In this document: positions 1 through 10,523 of the stretch, one piece after another | Layout of the letters: each line of letters starts with the position of its first letter | How positions within the stretch are numbered: the stretch's first letter is position 1 | Assembly (NCBI GenBank): GCA_007258455.2 | Contig: VDFB02139063.1 | Coordinates: forward strand, 186,001-250,000 | DNA length: 64,000 nucleotides | From: Sequoia sempervirens | Lineage: Eukaryota > Streptophyta > Pinopsida > Cupressales > Cupressaceae | Direction of reading: 5' to 3' | Notes under the pieces: model-generated | Told to the model about the DNA's origin: nothing | What the model saw: the letters and a program-made list of their open reading frames with translations, nothing else | Database searches by the model: none | Translations under genes and position numbers: made by a program

Positions 1-185
1 ATGCCCTTGTGGTAGGCCTTTGAGCCTTGGATATTCACCCATGAGGAATGTACTACATGTGAGATTATTAATTCAATAAAGTTTCATGTTCGCATATCAA
101 TTTCTTGTGTTATTTCTACTGTGTTGACTCATTGCTACATGGTTTGGACTGTTCCTTCTGGAACCTTCCTACCATGATTGCACCA
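1..185 (+). mobile_element. 3' end of a Gypsy LTR (copy 1)
   Basis: This is the last 185 bases of an LTR cut by the window edge. It aligns almost base for base with 45599-45783, the end of the 3' LTR of the chromovirus nested in Copia-B, and it ends in the same GCACCA. The next bases, TAAAC at 186-190, match the right target-site duplication of that Gypsy insertion. The nested insertion therefore existed before the locus was duplicated, and the rest of the Gypsy copy should lie left of this window. Confidence 0.85.
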
Positions 186-963
186 TAAACCAAAGAATAA
201 TTAGAACTACCTCAAAAACATCTAAACATCCTCTTAACTAAAGTCCAATGCTCTCTACCAAGGTTAGACATAAACCAACTTAGAACTCCCATTGCTTGGG
301 CTATATCTGGTCTAGTGCAAACCATTACATACATCAAACTACCAATGACACTAGCATAAGTAACCATAGACATATCATCAAAATCATCATCAATATTAGG
401 ACATATATCTAAGCTCAACTTATTACCAACCAGAAATGGAATACTAATTGTCTTACAACCATGCATATTAAACTTCTGCAAAATGGTATCAACATACTTA
501 CTCTGACTTAACCAAAGCTTTCTATGAACCTTATCTCTTCTAATTTCTATCCCAAGAATATATTTTATAGCCCCCAAGTCCATATATCAAATGTTACAGA
601 AAGCTATGTCTTGAGCTCACTAATCATCACTTTGTTGTTACCAATAATCAACATATCATCATTATATACGACAATAATTAGAATTTGATCATTAATAACC
701 TTAATATACATATAATGATCCTCTCCACTCCTAAGAAAACCCAAATTCAATGCAAAAGCATCAAACTTTTGGTACCACATCTTGGGTGATTGTTTCAAAC
801 TATAAAAAGATCTCTTCAACTTGCAAACCAATTGTTCTTTTCCTTTCAAAACAAAACCATCAAGCTGTCGCATATAAATTTCCTCCTCAAGATCCCCAAG
901 CAAGAAAATAATTTTAACATCCATTTTCTCTATCTCAAAATCAATTGTAGTAGAAATAGACAA
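186..963 (-). pseudogene. Copia-A reverse transcriptase / RNase H remnant
   Basis: Two open blocks. 604-963 holds the RT core start with the Copia signature KMDVK, then GDLEEEIYM and LKQSP, and ends near YNDDML, a damaged form of the catalytic YVDDML. 212-583 continues with YLGIEI, LSQSKYV, the VGSLMY-like VIGSLMY and CTRPDIA, typical of the RT-RNase H connection. The blocks are in different registers and separated by a rearranged stretch near 563-600. The family copies RNA into cDNA in a virus-like particle, but this copy cannot. 186-562 is nearly identical to 45784-46162 in Copia-B, whereas 563-963 differs clearly from it, one of several abrupt identity changes between the copies. Confidence 0.85.
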
Positions 964-1616
964 TATGAATCTAATAGAAGTTAATTTAGCAACATGAGAT
1001 AAAATCTCACCAAAATCAACTTCCTCTCTCTAGGAGTAGCCCTTAGCCACTAATTTGACCTTGTACCACTCTAACTGACCATTTGCTCCAAATATCTTTT
1101 TAAATAACCCACTTGCATCCAATAGGCTTCCTTCCTTTGGGAAAACTAACAAGATCCTAGGTGTCACAACTATCCAAAGCCATCATCTCCTCTTGCATGG
1201 CCTACAACCAAGGCTCACTTTCCTCTAAAGAGAGAGCTTCCTTGTAGGATCTAGGTTCATCATCAGTACTCAACAAAGCAAATACACAACAAAAAATTTG
1301 ATGGGATATACTTGTCAATTGGATTATATTTCCTTCTGGACCTCCTCAAGGTAGGAGTAGTGGGATATACCTATTCTTCTTCTTCTGTGTGCTCCTCCTA
1401 CACATCCTTTGAACTATTTGAACCCTCTTCTTCTTCTCCATCTTCAGATCCATCTAATTGTTCTTCCACATGTGCATCTTCCTGCTTCTCAATCTATGTC
1501 TTGAAGTGCACTGCCTTTGTATTATCTTTATCCTTTGGTTGTTCTTCTCTTGAGTAAGCTCTAAAATCCCTGAAAATCACATCTCTAGAAAAGATCATTT
1601 TATGGGTTAGAGAATT

Positions 1617-2129
1617 CTAAACCTTATAACCTTTTACATTCTCACCATAACCAAGAAACATGCATTTTTGAGCTTTTGGATCCAGTTTAGATCGCTTTTC
1701 TTGAGGCACATGAAAAAAATCCTCACAACCATAGACCCTTAAGTGTGAAACAAAAGGATTTCTACCTATCCAAACTTCATAAGGAGTTTTATCAACAAGA
1801 GTTGAACAAGGAGATCTATTAATGAAATAACAAGTAGTACCGACCACTTATGTGCAAAAGCATCTATAAAGCTTAGAACCACTCAACATGCTTACAAAAC
1901 TTGCATGCATACAAAACTCATCAAATTCCCTAGAACAATATTCACCCTCATTGTCATATCTCAATACTTTTATCTTATAATCTAATTTCTTCTCAACTAA
2001 GGCCTTAAATTCCTTAAAATTAGTGAAAAAATTAGATTTAGAACACATAAAATAAATCCATGTGTGTCTTGAGACATCATCAATGAAAGAGACATAATAT
2101 TGAGATTTACCCAAAGAGTCAACATCCAT
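1617..2129 (-). pseudogene. Copia-A integrase core remnant
   Basis: Two adjacent blocks with the Copia integrase (rve) pattern. 1848-2129 has GKSQYYVSFIDDVSR, TWIYFM and FKALVE, then a damaged DNEGEY region (normally SDNGGEY). 1617-1847 has CYFINRSPC, TPYEVW, LRVYGCE and KAQKCMFLGY, the usual end of the core plus linker. A stop at about 1848 separates them. Family role: integration of Copia cDNA through a D,D(35)E catalytic core. Stops and substitutions make this copy inactive. Between 963 and 1617 the DNA is the decayed integrase-RT linker, including an acidic, Glu/Ser-rich stretch around 1380-1560. Confidence 0.85.
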
Positions 2130-2390
2130 TGGTCCATGAACATATGAATGAATGATCTCTAATAATCTCTTTGCCTTATTAGTTCCATTAGGAAATGGAA
2201 ATCTATTTTATTTACCAAACACACAATGCTCACACAAATCAAATTTTCTAATTAGAAATACCGTTAACCAAATTTTTATTAAGAACGGTCTTAATACCTT
2301 TTTCACCAATGTGACCCAATCTATGGTGCCACAATATATATGTATTTTTAGTGCTAGTTACATTGGAAGAGTTACATAAAGTATAGATAT

Positions 2391-2792
2391 TTATCCTAAC
2401 AAAGTCCCTATTTGAGATCCTTTAGCTATCACCAAACTCCCTCTTACCAACCTACAACTATACTTGTCAAATGTCACAATCATTCTAGAATCATTCAACT
2501 TGGATATTGAAAGTAAATTTCTCACAAGTCCCAGAATATATAAAACATCATCAAGGGATTTAATCCTCCTATCACTGAAACAAAACTTTATCTTTCCCTT
2601 ACCAACAACATTCTTAGTGTTGTTATCACCAAGGAAAAAATCTCCCCCATCATAAGATTTGTAAGAAGTAAACCACTCCTTGTGAGGAGTCATGTGGTAG
2701 GAGCAGCCTGAATCAATAAGCCAAGCATCATCACTAATAGATTTATCTGAAATAAATAAAGCATCAAAATCATCATTAGAGGAATTTTCCAT
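2391..2792 (-). pseudogene. Copia-A aspartic protease / GAG-pre-integrase segment
   Basis: 133 codons. The sequence AWLIDSGCSYHMTPHKEWF contains the catalytic DSG triad of retroviral-type aspartic proteases in its Copia form. It continues with FLGDNNT, GKGKI, LDDVLYI and NLLSISKL, all standard for Copia protease. Upstream on this strand (about 2800-2950) is a lysine-rich stretch where a zinc knuckle would sit, now with stops. The proximal half (2571-2792) is identical to 47951-48172 in Copia-B, but the distal half (2391-2570) has no counterpart there. The family cleaves the Gag-Pol polyprotein in the particle. Confidence 0.88.
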
Positions 2793-2951
2793 GGAGGAAT
2801 CAACATTATTTTTCTTTTTCTTACACTCCTTTACATTTCATCTTTTACCACACTTCTAACATTTTACTCTGCTCTTTATGGGGGTCTTAGAATGTCCTTT
2901 AGACTTATCCCTCTTTTTATCTCCTTTAGGCCCTTTCTCTTTGGACCTTCC

Positions 2952-3536
2952 TTACACATGAAAGACATCTTGGGAGCCAAAATTCATAAACTTTCTCTTG
3001 ATCTCCTCTAATAGAAGTATGGAAATCATGTTGTCCATCTTTGGCTCTACATAATTACCACTACTTATGGAAACAATTATATTTTCCCAAGATTCAGGAA
3101 AAGAACAAAGAAACAAGATACATTTATCTTTATATATTGATGCAAGTTGACTTATAATCAAATTAAAAACATTTAAATAGTTCACAATAGAATCGCCATC
3201 TTTCATTTTTAATGAATATAATTGTCTTTTGAGATATAACTTGTTAGATAAACTTTTAGTTTGATAAATATCACCTATCCTTTTCCACAACTTGTATGTG
3301 GTTTCTTTTGTTGAGACATTCAAGAGGATGAAATCCTTGAGACACAACAGTATGGTTCCTGATGCCTTCTTGTCAAAACTTTTCCAATCTTTGTTAGACA
3401 TTGCAGCTGCTTTGGTTTCTTGTGAAACTTGCGACCACTGATCTCCCTCTTCAAGGATATCCTCCATCTTCAATTTCCACATCTCATAGCTTGTGCCATT
3501 GAATTTCTCAATATCCTGGTGAGAGATAGAATCCAT
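2952..3536 (-). pseudogene. Copia-A gag (UBN2 type)
   Basis: 194-codon open frame starting MDSISHQDIEKFNGTSYEMW, the classic start of plant Copia Gag (Retrotran_gag_2/UBN2 families). WKLKMEDIL, KDWKSFDKKA, LWKRIGDIYQ, LKRQLYSLKM and FPESWEN follow. Gag packages element RNA in cytoplasmic particles. The start is the first Met after the leader and sits about 115 bases downstream of the primer binding site, as expected. The frame ends before the zinc knuckle, so the polyprotein is broken. It is identical to the frame at 48332-48916. It reads as a single intact open block, but within an otherwise dead element. Confidence 0.88.
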
Positions 3537-3651
3537 GGAAAATAATCCTCTTCACAAATATGCAATATACCACAAATTAAAATCTCCCACTGTAGCAAAA
3601 AACCCTTCCAACACTTAAGAGAAATGCATCCCCTTCTCAACAAAACCGTTA

Positions 3652-3663
3652 GCTTTGATACCA
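3652..3663 (-). other. Copia-A primer binding site (initiator Met tRNA)
   Basis: On the minus strand this reads TGGTATCAAAGC, one base from the common plant PBS TGGTATCAGAGC, complementary to the 3' end of initiator-methionine tRNA. It lies two bases inside the LTR end at 3666, which fixes the element orientation. Confidence 0.85.
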
Positions 3664-3665
3664 AA

Positions 3666-4459
3666 TGTTGAAAAACAAGGTGAAGGAAAGCTACAATATG
3701 AACTTATGCAAGTGAATTCAGATCTGAAAATCAGATTACAAAATAAAAAATAAACATGTGATTGCAACATACATCACAATATAGAAATCAATAAACAAAA
3801 TGTGACACCAAATTTATGTGGAGAAACCCTTTCATGAAAAAACTCCACTTGAGTAAAGAGCACAAGTATATTATTAATATTCCAATGAGAGTACACAATA
3901 ATACACTTCACTAATGATATCTGATAATCCCAACAACACCCTATTACTTGCAAGAACTCAATATGAAACTACCATCCCATGGATCCAATTTATAGAAATT
4001 GTGGGAGGTAAAACCACGAATGGTAAACCAAAACAACACAAAACCACCTAAAAAAACCCACGCCCCTCTTCATGGAAAACAAAAATACATAATAAAAATA
4101 TTAATTGGAAATTGAAGCCTCTCACATGGTTTCCTAACCCATAGCCTATCCAACTCCTTTCTTTCTAGATGCTCAAGTGACTTTTCCACTTCCCGATGGA
4201 ACACTAACGAACGCCTTTTCTTTTCCAATCTTGGATTCCCACTCCAAAAACTTTCATATTCCATTTTGGATGCTTAGGAAAGCTTCATTATCTATATTTG
4301 ATGTGTAACAACCACCAAAATTAAATCCCCTCTTTAAAATACAATTATAACATGCCAAAATTTAATATTTTTCTCGCATGTCCCCTAGACCACATTCCAA
4401 GGAACATGGATACATACAAATGACATAGTATTACAAGGTTAATGTCACCTTAACTAACA
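3666..4459 (-). repeat. Copia-A 5' LTR
   Basis: 794-bp LTR. Read on the minus strand it starts TGTTAGTTAAGG and ends TTTTTCAACA, so it has TG...CA ends. It is identical in every stretch compared to 49046-49839 (Copia-B 5' LTR) and about 10% diverged by eye from the Copia-B 3' LTR (38066-38858). The solo LTR at 26995-27792 belongs to the same family. The small open frame at 4070-4264 inside it is not considered a gene. Confidence 0.9.
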
Positions 4460-5480
4460 CTCTGCCTCCCAAAGGTATGGACCTTTGTATGGGTGGCACT
4501 TCAAAGAAATATTCTAACAACAATCAAATTTGTAAAAATGGGGTATAATGGCCCTTCAAGGTGCTCTCTTTGTAGATGTGAGGAAGAGGACCCATATCAT
4601 ATACCACTTGGATGCCAATTTGCACAAGAATGTTGGTGTTGGTTATGTACCAAATTGGGATGGAAATGTGCCCTTCTGAGTAACATATTAAGTCTTTTTA
4701 AATCATGGCAAATAATTAATAAGAATACTACTATTTTGTGACTTTGGACATTATGTCCTTCAATTTTGACTTGGGAAATATGGAAGGAAAGGTATAGATA
4801 ATTTTTTTAAGAAAAATAATTAAACCTACCATCCTTTCGAAATAAAGTTGAAGAAACTATAGTAGAAGTATAAAATAACATAATAATTAATCAAAATTCA
4901 AGAAAAAAGTCATGGATGCTGTGGGATAGTAGTATAATGAAAAACTGGTATGGGTTGCATCCTCCATTGGTGTGTGGGGTAGGAGGCTTAGAGTACAAAA
5001 AGGATAGAGAAAAGGCTAAGTGGTATCCATTGGTGAAGGGTTGTTGTATATTGAATTTTGATGGCACCTCCAAAGACAACCCTAGTGCCTTTGGAGCCGA
5101 CAATATCATACAAAATTGGGAAGGGAAAATAATAGGTAGTGCCTCCTTTTCCCTAGCAAAAGGGATGAATAATAACAAAAATTCAAGAACTTATGTTTAA
5201 ATTGGAACTATACCATAGGCATAACACTAGAAATTTAGAAGTAGAAGGCGACTAAATAATTATGATAAACATGATCTGATTCATACTCATTCAAAATTAT
5301 AAATTAAAAGGGAATTTGGATAAAGTCTTGGAGGATAGCCATATTAAAAATTTTCATTACCAACCATGTATATAGGGAGGCCAACATGGAGGCAGATAGA
5401 CTTACCAAACTAGCAATCGAGGGAACTTTTAAGATCGAACAAGGCTCTCAACAACCATGACAAGACCAATGATTATTTGG
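4460..5480 (+). pseudogene. LINE ORF2 3' part: zinc-binding domain and RNase H
   Basis: Remnant of a plant L1-type LINE. 4460-4741 translates to LPPKVWTFVW, then CSLCRCEEEDPYHIPLGC, the zf-RVT pattern C-x2-C...H...C found C-terminal to LINE reverse transcriptase. 5041-5170 gives ILNFDGTSKDNPS, the first catalytic Asp of the LINE RNase H (RVT_3). Around 5370-5420 a broken NHVYREANMEADRLT-like segment supplies the last RNase H motif. Several stops and frame changes lie between. The upstream part of this LINE is not here but appears at 37322-38065 for the second copy, because Copia inserted at this junction. Identical to 49840-50860. Confidence 0.8.
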
Positions 5481-7050
5481 AAAGGTGATATAAGAATTAT
5501 CTTCTATTTTTTGTATGATTTGACATTCAATAGTCCTTGTAATGAAAAGAGTGTCAAAATTTTAATTCATTTCAAGTGATAATAAAATATCAAGGGCCAA
5601 ATAATAATTACCAAGAAGATGTTGAAAGATTTTTGGTAATTTTTTTAGTTGGGATATGCGATAGCTCATGCGAAGAAGGGGATCATTTCCTATTAAAGGT
5701 AGAGAGTTTAGGGTGCATAATAGTTGTCTTAGCGTTAATAATTTCCTAGAAGAGGTAAGATGGAAACATATCATATTGGTGCATACCAAGAGACAAATTA
5801 CTTTCTTAGGGGAAATTATAGAGCATAGGATCAAGATAGTCTTTAAAATGCACCATGGGTTGGTGCTGACAACAATAAAATGGGTGCTAGGGGATGAATT
5901 CATGGTGGTGAAGGATAGATATAGGGTAAACCAATATTTGCCTCTAGGTTCATGGTTTCTCTACTTGATTTGGGAGAGCTAAAAGAGATGGTGTGGGGCT
6001 TGATGAAGGATTTGATAAAAAAATTCTCAATAGGTTGGATGCCACTTTGTGTGTGAAAAGGCTGGGGTTCGAAATTCTGTAGTAGAGGGACATAATCCTA
6101 TGTTGGTGGACAAATTAGAGGTCTAGTGGCTACCATTTTTGGTGAATTTTTCCTCGGAGGAATTTGGAGAAACATCAAAACAAAGTTACAAAGGGTTGTT
6201 CATTCTTGAGAGGTATGAAAAATGTGGAACCCATCTTTGAGCTCAAATGGATGTATAGCCTCATCAATCAAGAGATGGACGAAGAGGAATAGTATAATGG
6301 TAATGATGAAAAGCTAAGAAAAGTATATCTTTTGTATGTAAAATTTAATATATAGTATACTTTGTAGATCCTATGGCTTGAGATTTTGTTCACCCTTGAA
6401 GCAAATAATAATTTAGAGTAGACTACTAAAACACTACCAAGAGATATCTTTGTTTTGAAGCACTAAATCTACAATGTAATACTTTTTCTATATCAATACA
6501 AAGAAACTCTTGCTACATGCTTATCGATAAAAAAATAATAAAAAAATATTCAAATAATTATAAATACAAGAAATGATAAGGATAATGATGAAACAATAAG
6601 ATGAAAATGCATTAGTCATTTTTAGGTGTCTATAATTATATTCCATGTTCTAGAAGGCTTCTAGTGTTATGTATGCCTAGACTTTGCATTTAATTTCTCT
6701 AGATGGGAATAAACATTCTAGGTTTACAAGACTAGGCTTAACCAACACACTCTAACGACTTGAATTTTTTCATGATTCGTGGGCTCCAGTCTTATTCTGT
6801 TCTTGCTCTATTCTCCGTTACACTTGGTTTCTCTCTCCGCAAGCACTTTCATATGGCAATAGTTAAATCTTTTAACTTAATTTTTTTATCTTTGAACTTA
6901 AAATAATTATTTAAATAGATTTAAAATTAAAAAATTATTTAAATTATATTTAGTATTATATAATATATTTAATTATTAATATATTATCTTTAATACTAAA
7001 TATATTATATTAAATATAGTTTAAATAATATTAATTATTAATGATAATTA
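5481..7050. other. No gene: LINE 3' tail-like and AT-rich DNA
   Basis: Short overlapping frames at 5562-5982 on both strands show no recognisable motif and I do not support them as genes. Around 6505-6545 the sequence runs CTTGCTACATGCTTATCGATA into A-rich DNA, which looks like the 3' end of a plus-strand LINE. 6600-6870 shows nothing recognisable. 6870-7050 is almost pure AT. The same stretch recurs unchanged at 50861-52430. Confidence 0.5.
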
Positions 7051-7067
7051 ATGTATTATATTAATAA

Positions 7068-7606
7068 AATGGGGATCACCTGTTAATGTAATGGTGAGAT
7101 GGTTTCCCATTTGTGGGGCAACCAAGGTTCAAATCCCCACTTGGACCAATAGCGGTGTTTACATCGATTTGGTGTCACCTTGGTATCAAAGGTAAAAATA
7201 AAGTGGTAGCTGATCTTGGTGGATGTGGTGACTAATCATGCTTGACCCTGCTGGGCTAGGTGCGCTCATGGACCTTGTAGGTGTGTGCTTCTCATGAATA
7301 CAGTTTCTTGTCAGCGTGTGCTGCTCATGGACTAATGTTGAACCCACATGAGTATTTGATGCCTGACAGTTCTCTATCGGACCCTCGTGAGTCTTTCACC
7401 CCTTGGGGTCCCTGCTGGGCTTTCGGGCTCGCGGTTCTACATGCTTGGTCTTGGAGAGATAAGGTTGTGAACAACACACAGAGATATAAGGGTGTTACTT
7501 GAGTGCCGAAAATATTTGAGGATGAGGCCCCTCAACAATGTGGTCTCACTAGTTCTTTACTCTAGTCAAAAGCACCTCGGCTTTGACCCATTACCAAACA
7601 AAAAAA
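7068..7606 (+). mobile_element. tRNA-derived SINE, copy 1
   Basis: 539-bp insertion bounded by a perfect 17-bp direct repeat (7051-7067 and 7607-7623, ATGTATTATATTAATAA), a typical retroposition duplication. The first 75 bases resemble a tRNA gene: an A-box-like TGGTGAGATGG near 7092 and a perfect internal B box GGTTCAAATCC at 7126-7136. The element ends in a short A run (about 7598-7606). These are the hallmarks of an RNA polymerase III SINE that borrows LINE enzymes. At about 540 bp it is long for a plant SINE. The 73-codon frame at 7281-7502 lies inside and is not thought to be translated. I do not recognise the family. Confidence 0.78.
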
Positions 7607-7623
7607 ATGTATTATATTAATAA

Positions 7624-7749
7624 TATATAATATATTTGCTATTAATTAATTATTATTATATGATATTTAATATTATCTGATAATGATATTATATAGATAT
7701 ATAATATTAATGCTAAATATGTTATATGATTGAATGTATTATATATATG
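7624..7749. repeat. AT-rich spacer
   Basis: About 125 bases of nearly pure A/T with no feature seen. The end of this spacer is also the end of the block that is identical to the second copy. Confidence 0.7.
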
Positions 7750-10521
7750 TTTTGAATAAAAGAGGGTAAAAATTTATTGAAACAGAAGAACATTACAAAG
7801 CCAAGAGAAACAAGCCCACCAAGGGCTGAAAAAAGAAAAGAATTAATTCACACCCAAGAAGCACCTCATATCCTTTGTAACCCATTCCTCCAAAATAGGG
7901 GCCAAATCACCAGGAAGGTTGTCCCAATCATCCACATACCAAGAAACCATCATCTCTATAGCCCATCTAGCCAAATCATCAACCACCTTATTCCACTCTC
8001 GAGGAATATGGAAAAAAATAATGGAATCTAAAGAAGAACACAAAGAAACAATCTACCTGACTACCACTGCAACCTGCCAGTTCACATCCTCCAAATGACA
8101 CTTCTGCAACAACTCAATAAAAACCTGAGAGTTAGACTCGCATACAATCCAACGCCACCCAAGGCCCACTGCATGCTCAACTGCCAAAAGAATAGCAATA
8201 TCCTCCATGAGATTATTAGTATGCAACCCTCTATACATGGAGAAGAAAAAGACCACCACCCCCATGCTATCCCTTCCAATGCCACCAACTCCAGTATGCC
8301 CAGGGTTACCCCTAAAAGATCCATCCGTATTAAGTTTCAACTCCCCTAGGGAAGGAGGGCACCAAAAGCCAACCCAATAAACCCTCTCCTTCCCACAACT
8401 ACGATGCCCACTTCTCACATTTTTCTTGCCCCTCACAACAAGACCAAGAGCATTAGGCACTCCTAAATCTCTAGGATCAACCGAAACTGACAAATCACAT
8501 TTTGTAGTTAGGGTCTCCTGAAGGGCCCCCAAAATTCTCACCCAAAGCTGCCCAATAAGCAACTTCTTATCTAAGAAAATATTCTTGTTACACTCCAACC
8601 AAATATGCCAAACAATCAAAACTGGGACCAATGTTCTATGAAATACTAAGAAAAGAGGTCTTTGTAGGAGAGGGTCCCTATCTCCTCCAAAATTCTTCCA
8701 AAGAAGAAACATGGAAATACGATAGGCTCTAGAGATTCCACCATAAATGCCAAACAACTTTTGTAAAAGAGCACTGGAAGAAAATATGCAGAAAAGTTTC
8801 ATCATGCTTAGCACACATAACACACATGGAGGGGCCCTAGAACCTCCTCTTCCAAAGACTTTCCCAAGTAAGAAACTTTCCTTGAACCACTAAGCAAGAG
8901 AAGAAGTTACACTTAGGCCAAGCAAACTTATTCCAGACATGCTTCCACCAAGAAACTTCAATGCTCACAAAAAACTTCTTATCCAAAACTTGATAGCCAA
9001 AGGCCATCGAAAATTTACCTTTTGGATCAGGACACCAAGCCAACACATCTTTCCTAGGAAGAGAATTGCACCCACAACCTGATAAAATCTTGGCCAACTC
9101 CTGACGATCCTCCACCACACCACCAGGAGGCCACTCCAAAGGATCCTTCCACCTAGACACCATAATATGACCCATAGTTTGCTAGGATTTGAAATTAGCC
9201 ACACAACACCAGCCCGCATCCATAAAAAGCTGGCACAAATCTTGTAGGGGAGGATGAGAAGAAAAAATGGGAGGATATCCATCCCAAGAATCATGCCAGA
9301 AGAGAGCATCCTAACCACTATTGAAAATCCAAAATATCCCCTGCTTAAGAAGCTTGGTACCCCTTTTGAGAGTACCCCTAATCATAGAACCTTTCCCCTC
9401 CAAGCTAAATATGGCAACCTCAACACTCTCCACCATCCCCAGGTATTTAAAGGTGAGTATTTTAGCCCACAACCGATGCTACTGAGAACACCAACACTAA
9501 TACAACTTAGCATCTAAAGCCTATCCATTCAGATTAGTCCTGCACAAGCCAAGCCCACCTTCCTGCTTCTGCCTACAAACAACTTCCCACTTAACCAAAA
9601 TCCACTTCCTATGAAGCAAATTACCCGACCAAAGGAACTGATGAGTCTATCTCTCAAAGTCCTTGATGAAGCTGGATAGTCGGTAGATGCCTAAGTTGTG
9701 GGGGACCTAATTGTTGTCGAAGAAAGCCACCTACAAGTCCAATGAATGAAAAAGCTTCTGAATTTATCAAGAACCTCTTGCCAAAACCATTTAGGAAGTG
9801 AACGAATAGAAAGAGGGATTCCAAGATAAACAAAGGGGAGCAAACCAATCTAGAAATGAAGAATGCTAGCTATTCTCCTTTGGATAATCTTAGGGGTATT
9901 GAAGAAGTATATGAAAGACTTCCCCTCATTAATATGTTGTCCTGAAGAAATCAAGAAACTTTCCAACACATTGTGCCATCAAATAGCCTCCTCAACCTTC
10001 ACCTTTCCCATCAAAGCTATATCATTTACAAACTAAAGGTGAGACTGGGGGAAATATCATTTCCCCAACTCCACCCCTAAATCAATCCACTCTCTACCCA
10101 AGACTGAATAAACCTCCCCAATCCTTCAACAAGCAAGATAAATAAGAAGGGAGACAAAGGATCCCCTTACCTGAGTCCTCTAGAAGCATAAAAAAAATCC
10201 ATGGGTGCCCCATTAATTAGCACCAAAAAGGAAGTAGTAACACAACTCTTAATCCATTCAATCCAGTCACCGAAAAAGCCAAACACTCCAAGAATCTTAA
10301 ATAAGAAATTCCATTTAACCTGATCATACACTTTAGCCATATCCAACTTTATAAACATAGATTTTTCCTTAGAATATTGCATGGAATGAATAGTCTCCAC
10401 AACAATAATGGCACCATCCATAATATATCTACCAACAACAAAACCCCCTTTCTCCTTCGAGATTAATCCACTTAAGCAAGGTTTCAGCCTCTCAACAATC
10501 AACTTAGTAATTATTTTGTAA
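7750..10521 (-). pseudogene. LINE-A copy 1: 5'-truncated ORF2 (RT, zf-RVT, RNase H)
   Basis: Minus-strand L1-type LINE. From 5' to 3' it shows RT fingers/palm (10167-10502: KEKGGFVVGR, FIKLDMAKVYD, GAPMDFFYASRGLR), a damaged catalytic site FVND at 10021-10032 (normally FADD), a thumb remnant, a KFSMAFGYQVL zf-RVT lead-in (8837-9175), and RNase H (8053-8823: LKLNTDGSFRGNPG, then FHIPREWNKVVDDLA at 7843-8043). The family nicks DNA and reverse-transcribes its own RNA at the nick. This copy is dead and ends abruptly at 10521, where the second copy continues. It differs from 53130-55925 by a few percent, including a replaced stretch at about 9676-9720. Confidence 0.88.
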
Positions 10522-10523
10522 GC

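Larger units (their letters stand above)
186..4459 (-). mobile_element. Copia-A: 5' two thirds of a Ty1/Copia element
   Basis: Minus-strand Copia retrotransposon. From right to left it has a 5' LTR (3666-4459), a primer binding site, gag, protease, integrase, reverse transcriptase and the start of RNase H. There it is interrupted at 186 by a Gypsy LTR. The order gag-PR-IN-RT-RH is diagnostic of Copia rather than Gypsy. The rest of RNase H and the 3' LTR should lie beyond the left window edge, as they do in Copia-B (38066-39420). It carries many stops and frameshifts and is not autonomous. The right flank (CTCTGCC from 4460) is LINE sequence, the same target as for Copia-B, so this is a duplicate of that insertion and not an independent one. 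Confidence 0.85.
2571..7749 (+). repeat. Identical 5.18-kb block, copy 1
   Basis: Every stretch I compared with 47951-53129 is identical at a constant offset of 45380. It covers the Copia protease N-terminal half, gag, the 5' LTR, the LINE 3' part and the SINE. All predicted proteins in the block are the same in both. Sequence on either side diverges at once. Confidence 0.9.

Noticed and set aside
5562..5982. Overlapping frames on both strands (113 and 104 codons) conserved between copies
   Set aside because: Conservation is explained by the identical block, and neither shows a known motif or codon pattern that favours it.
7071..7146. Possible genuine tRNA gene
   Set aside because: B box is perfect but no cloverleaf with paired acceptor stem and anticodon arm could be drawn by eye, and the flanks show a 539-bp retroposon.
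7281..7502. 73-codon frame identical in both copies of the locus, initially suggestive of a conserved gene
   Set aside because: It lies inside the SINE body, and its conservation reflects the whole identical block and not selection on a protein.
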